The notes under the pieces: model-generated
Told to the model about the DNA's origin: nothing
What the model saw: the letters and a program-made list of their open reading frames with translations, nothing else
Database searches by the model: none
Part shown: positions 61,404-64,000 of the stretch, piece by piece
Position numbering within the stretch: the stretch's first letter is position 1
How the letters are laid out: each line of letters opens with the position of its first letter
Assembly (NCBI GenBank): GCA_963792875.1
Contig: CAWBXV010000002.1
Span: 496,001 to 560,000 of the forward strand
Direction of reading: 5' to 3'
Length of the DNA: 64,000 bases
DNA from: JAHEGP01 sp963792875
GTDB lineage: Bacteria > Pseudomonadota > Gammaproteobacteria > Pseudomonadales > JAHEGP01
Position numbers and translations under genes: made by a program

Positions 61404-64000
61404 CCTGAAGGTGGCGCCGCACGTGCACGACGTCCGAGTCCTCCTCGCGGTACAGGTGGAAGCCCAGGCGCTCGCACAGCGATAGCATGCGCCGGTTGCT
61501 GGACAGTACCTCACCCTCCATGATGTCGATATTGCGACTGCGGGCGACGCCCATCAGGCGGCGCATCAGCTCCTGGCCGATACCCTGCCGCTGCACTTCG
61601 TCGCTGATGGTCAGGGCGAACTCGCAGGAGCGCTGGTCGGGGTTGGTCTCGTAGCGGGCGACGCCCAGCGCATGGGCTTCGTCGGTGCCCTCCTTGACCA
61701 CCGCGATCAGCGCCATCTCGCGGGTGTAGTCGATCTGGGTAAAGCGTGCCAGCATGATCGGCGTGAGCTTCTTGAGGCTCTGCATGAAGCGCATGTACTT
61801 GCTCTCGGGGGAGAGGTTCTGCACGAAGGCCTGCTCGATGAGAGCATCTTCCGGCCTGATGGGGCGGATGACGACGTCGGTGCCGTCCGACAGTTGCCAG
61901 CGCGAGATCAGCTCGACCGGATAGGGGTGGATGGCCATGTGGGCATAGCGGGAGGCACCGCTCAGGCGGGCATTGACCACCATGTGGGCATCCGTGGCGA
62001 TGACCATGCTCTCATCGGCCAGCAGCGGGTTGATATGCAGTTCCTGCATCTCGGGCAATTCGCAGGTCATCTCGGATACGCGCAGCAGCACCTTGACGAC
62101 CTGGTCGACATCCGCCGCCGGTAGATTGCGGAATTTCCGCAGATAACGCGCGGCGCGGGTTTCCTCGATGAGCGCGCGCGCCAGAAAATCGTTCAGGGGC
62201 GGCAGCGCGCGGCTGGCGTCGGCGAATATCTCCGCTTCGGTGCCGCCTACGCCGAAACTGATCACGGGACCGAACACCGGGTCGCGATCCACGTGGATCA
62301 TGATCTCCCTGGCGTGGGGGCGCACCTGCATGGGCTCGACCGTGACGCCCAGCAGGCGCGCCTCGGGCTTGATCCGCGCCACCTCCTCCATCAACTCGCG
62401 GAACGCCGTGCGCACGCGCTGGGGCTCCCCGATGTTGAGCCGCACACCTCCCACATCGGTCTTCATCAGAATATCGGGCGAGTTGATCTTCATGGCCACG
62501 GGCAGGCCCAGGCTCTCGGCCGCCACCAGCGCGTCCGCCGCCGAGGTGACGTTGATGCTGGGCGAAATATTGATGCCAAAGGCGCGCAGGACCGCTTTGG
62601 CCTCGATATTGCTGAGGCTCTGGCGCCGGTCGGACAGGGCGTGCTCGATGATCATGCGGGCGCCATCGACGTCCGGCCGGTCCTGCGGCGCCAGCGGTCC
62701 GGGCGCCTGCAGCAGGGCCTTCTGGTTGTAGCGGTAGCGCGCCAGAAAGCTGAACGCCTCAACGCCCGCCTCGGGGGTGCGGAACTTCGGAATATTGGCC
62801 GCGGCCAGCCGCTGCCTCCCCTCCTCGACCAGGTCCCCGCCCAGCCAGCAGGCCAGCACCGGCTTGTGCGACCTGGCGGCCACTTCGACCAGGGCCTCGG
62901 CGGCGCCGGTGGCATCGGTCTCGGCCTGCGGCGACAGCATGACCAGCACGCCGTCGACGCCCTCATCGGCCAGCACCGCCTCGGTAGCCGCGCCGTACAC
63001 CGCAGGGCTGGCATCGCGCAGGATGTCCACCGGCACCGAGGGCGACCACTTGGCCGGCATGATTTTCTTGATCTTGGCGACAGTCTCATCGCCGAGCCTG
63101 GCCATGGGCACGTCGAGGTCCTGGGCGCGATCGGCCGCCATCAGACCCAGGCCGCCCCCGTTGGTGACGATGGCCAGCCTGGCACCGTCGACCCGCGAAC
63201 CGGATACCAGCAACCGGGCCGTCGAGAACAGCTCAGTCACGGTGCGCACCCGCACCGCGCCGGCGCGCTTGATGGCCGCATCAAACACGTCGTCCGAGCC
63301 CAGCTTGTTGCCGAAGTGCGACTCGATGGTGCGGGCGGCGCGGCCGCTGCGGCCGGCTTTGAGGACGATTACCGGTTTCAGGCGCGCCGCCACCCGCAGG
63401 CCGCTGTAGAAGCCGCGCGCATTGTGCACACCCTCGATGCACAACATGATGCTTTCGGTCTGAGGGTCCACCGCCAGGTAGTCGAGGACCTCGCCGAAAC
63501 CGACGCCAGCCGTGGCGCCCAGCGAGGCGACGGCCGAGAAGCCGAGGCCCTGCTGCTGAGCCATATCGAGCACCGACGCCACCAGCGACGCCGATTGCGC
63601 CACCAGTGCCGTGCGCCCCCGCCTGACCGGGATCGGCAGGAAGGTCGTGTTGACGCCGCTGCCGGGGCGGATCACCCCCATGCAATTGGGCCCCACCAGC
63701 ACGATGTTGTGGGTGCGGGCGATATCCACGATCTCGCTCTGCCGCCGCACACCGGGCTTGCCCGCCTCGGCAAATCCCGCCGAGACCACCACCGCCGCCT
63801 TGACGCCGACCTCGGCGCACTCCCGCATGACCGGCACGATGGAACTGGCCGGCACGGCGATCACCGCCAGCTCGACCGGATGGTCGATCGCCTTGACCGA
63901 GTCGTAGCAGGGCAGCCCGTCGATCTCCTGATACTTGGTGTTGACCGGATAGATGTCGCCCTCGAAGCCGTTGTTCCTGATATTGCTCAACAGCTTGAGG
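61396..64000 (-). CDS. Acyl-CoA synthetase (ADP-forming)-like/GNAT acetyltransferase (Pat-like), partial
   Basis: About 868 residues are visible; the N-terminus lies beyond the window (frame open to 64000). The order is CoA-binding Rossmann domain, CoA-ligase domains (SLGATAGVGFGEVLDYL), an ATP-grasp domain (ESLGLPVAMKINSPDI) and a C-terminal GNAT domain (about the last 160 residues: IRPIRPEDALIEQAF, then RQGIGQELMRRLMG, the acetyl-CoA loop). This is the arrangement of E. coli YfiQ/Pat and Salmonella Pat, which acetylate lysines on acetyl-CoA synthetase and other proteins. Some family members also show ADP-forming ligase activity; that cannot be judged here. Confidence 0.93.
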   Translation of the reverse strand, partial: LKLLSNIRNNGFEGDIYPVNTKYQEIDGLPCYDSVKAIDHPVELAVIAVPASSIVPVMRECAEVGVKAAVVVSAGFAEAGKPGVRRQSEIVDIARTHNIVLVGPNCMGVIRPGSGVNTTFLPIPVRRGRTALVAQSASLVASVLDMAQQQGLGFSAVASLGATAGVGFGEVLDYLAVDPQTESIMLCIEGVHNARGFYSGLRVAARLKPVIVLKAGRSGRAARTIESHFGNKLGSDDVFDAAIKRAGAVRVRTVTELFSTARLLVSGSRVDGARLAIVTNGGGLGLMAADRAQDLDVPMARLGDETVAKIKKIMPAKWSPSVPVDILRDASPAVYGAATEAVLADEGVDGVLVMLSPQAETDATGAAEALVEVAARSHKPVLACWLGGDLVEEGRQRLAAANIPKFRTPEAGVEAFSFLARYRYNQKALLQAPGPLAPQDRPDVDGARMIIEHALSDRRQSLSNIEAKAVLRAFGINISPSINVTSAADALVAAESLGLPVAMKINSPDILMKTDVGGVRLNIGEPQRVRTAFRELMEEVARIKPEARLLGVTVEPMQVRPHAREIMIHVDRDPVFGPVISFGVGGTEAEIFADASRALPPLNDFLARALIEETRAARYLRKFRNLPAADVDQVVKVLLRVSEMTCELPEMQELHINPLLADESMVIATDAHMVVNARLSGASRYAHMAIHPYPVELISRWQLSDGTDVVIRPIRPEDALIEQAFVQNLSPESKYMRFMQSLKKLTPIMLARFTQIDYTREMALIAVVKEGTDEAHALGVARYETNPDQRSCEFALTISDEVQRQGIGQELMRRLMGVARSRNIDIMEGEVLSSNRRMLSLCERLGFHLYREEDSDVVHVRRHLQVI

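Overview
This is 64 kb of GC-rich, tightly packed chromosome. It carries about 57 genes, no tRNA or rRNA, and no CRISPR array, phage or insertion sequence that I can see. The gene set points to a gammaproteobacterium. It has metH, selO, the ydbH-ynbE-ydbL set, a tripartite FUSC efflux quartet, a Pat-type acetyltransferase, two PEP-CTERM proteins and a consensus CRP site. A marine, wax-ester-forming, PEP-CTERM/exosortase lineage would fit, but the genus is inference only.

Layout. 1-10 kb: end of a possible membrane protein, a lipoprotein nuclease, metH, a frameshifted SGNH hydrolase with a PEP-CTERM tail, a cysteine-rich membrane protein, an HNH protein, selO and a RIO kinase. 10-24 kb: a membrane-anchored NagZ-like glycosidase, small conserved proteins, an SDR, a P-type cation ATPase, a MacA/MacB-like export set with two permeases, a glycine-zipper protein and ChaC. 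24-36 kb: EVE and SMUG1 proteins in divergent orientation, a wax ester synthase/DGAT, TatD, a PEP-dependent phosphotransferase-like enzyme, an APC permease, and an ATP-grasp enzyme overlapping a 2-hydroxyacid dehydrogenase.

36-44 kb: seven minus-strand genes in a row, nearly all touching. D-glycerate 3-kinase, a sugar-3-phosphoglycerate phosphatase, glucosyl-3-phosphoglycerate synthase and a GH13_18 phosphorylase together form a complete make-and-recycle route for glucosylglycerate, a compatible solute. ydbH, ynbE and ydbL (outer-membrane phospholipid transport) follow with a 7-base gap after the phosphorylase. Upstream lies a TGTGA-N6-TCACA CRP site followed by a TATAAT box that faces this operon.

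44-64 kb: a second PEP-CTERM protein, an ABC exporter, a UPF0114 membrane protein, a COQ8-like kinase, an alpha/beta hydrolase, the FUSC/outer-membrane-factor/DUF1656/HlyD efflux operon, an outer-membrane beta-barrel, a KAS III enzyme, the remnant of a Ser/Thr protein kinase, a glutamine amidotransferase, a frameshifted CYTH-CHAD protein, a ParA ATPase, and a Pat-like acyl-CoA synthetase/GNAT protein cut by the window end.

The most interesting points are the glucosylglycerate cycle with its CRP-type promoter and its linkage to ydbH, the overlapping ATP-grasp/dehydrogenase pair, the membrane-tethered NagZ-like enzyme, and the decayed kinase. The two +1 frameshifts, both at G runs, may be sequence errors.
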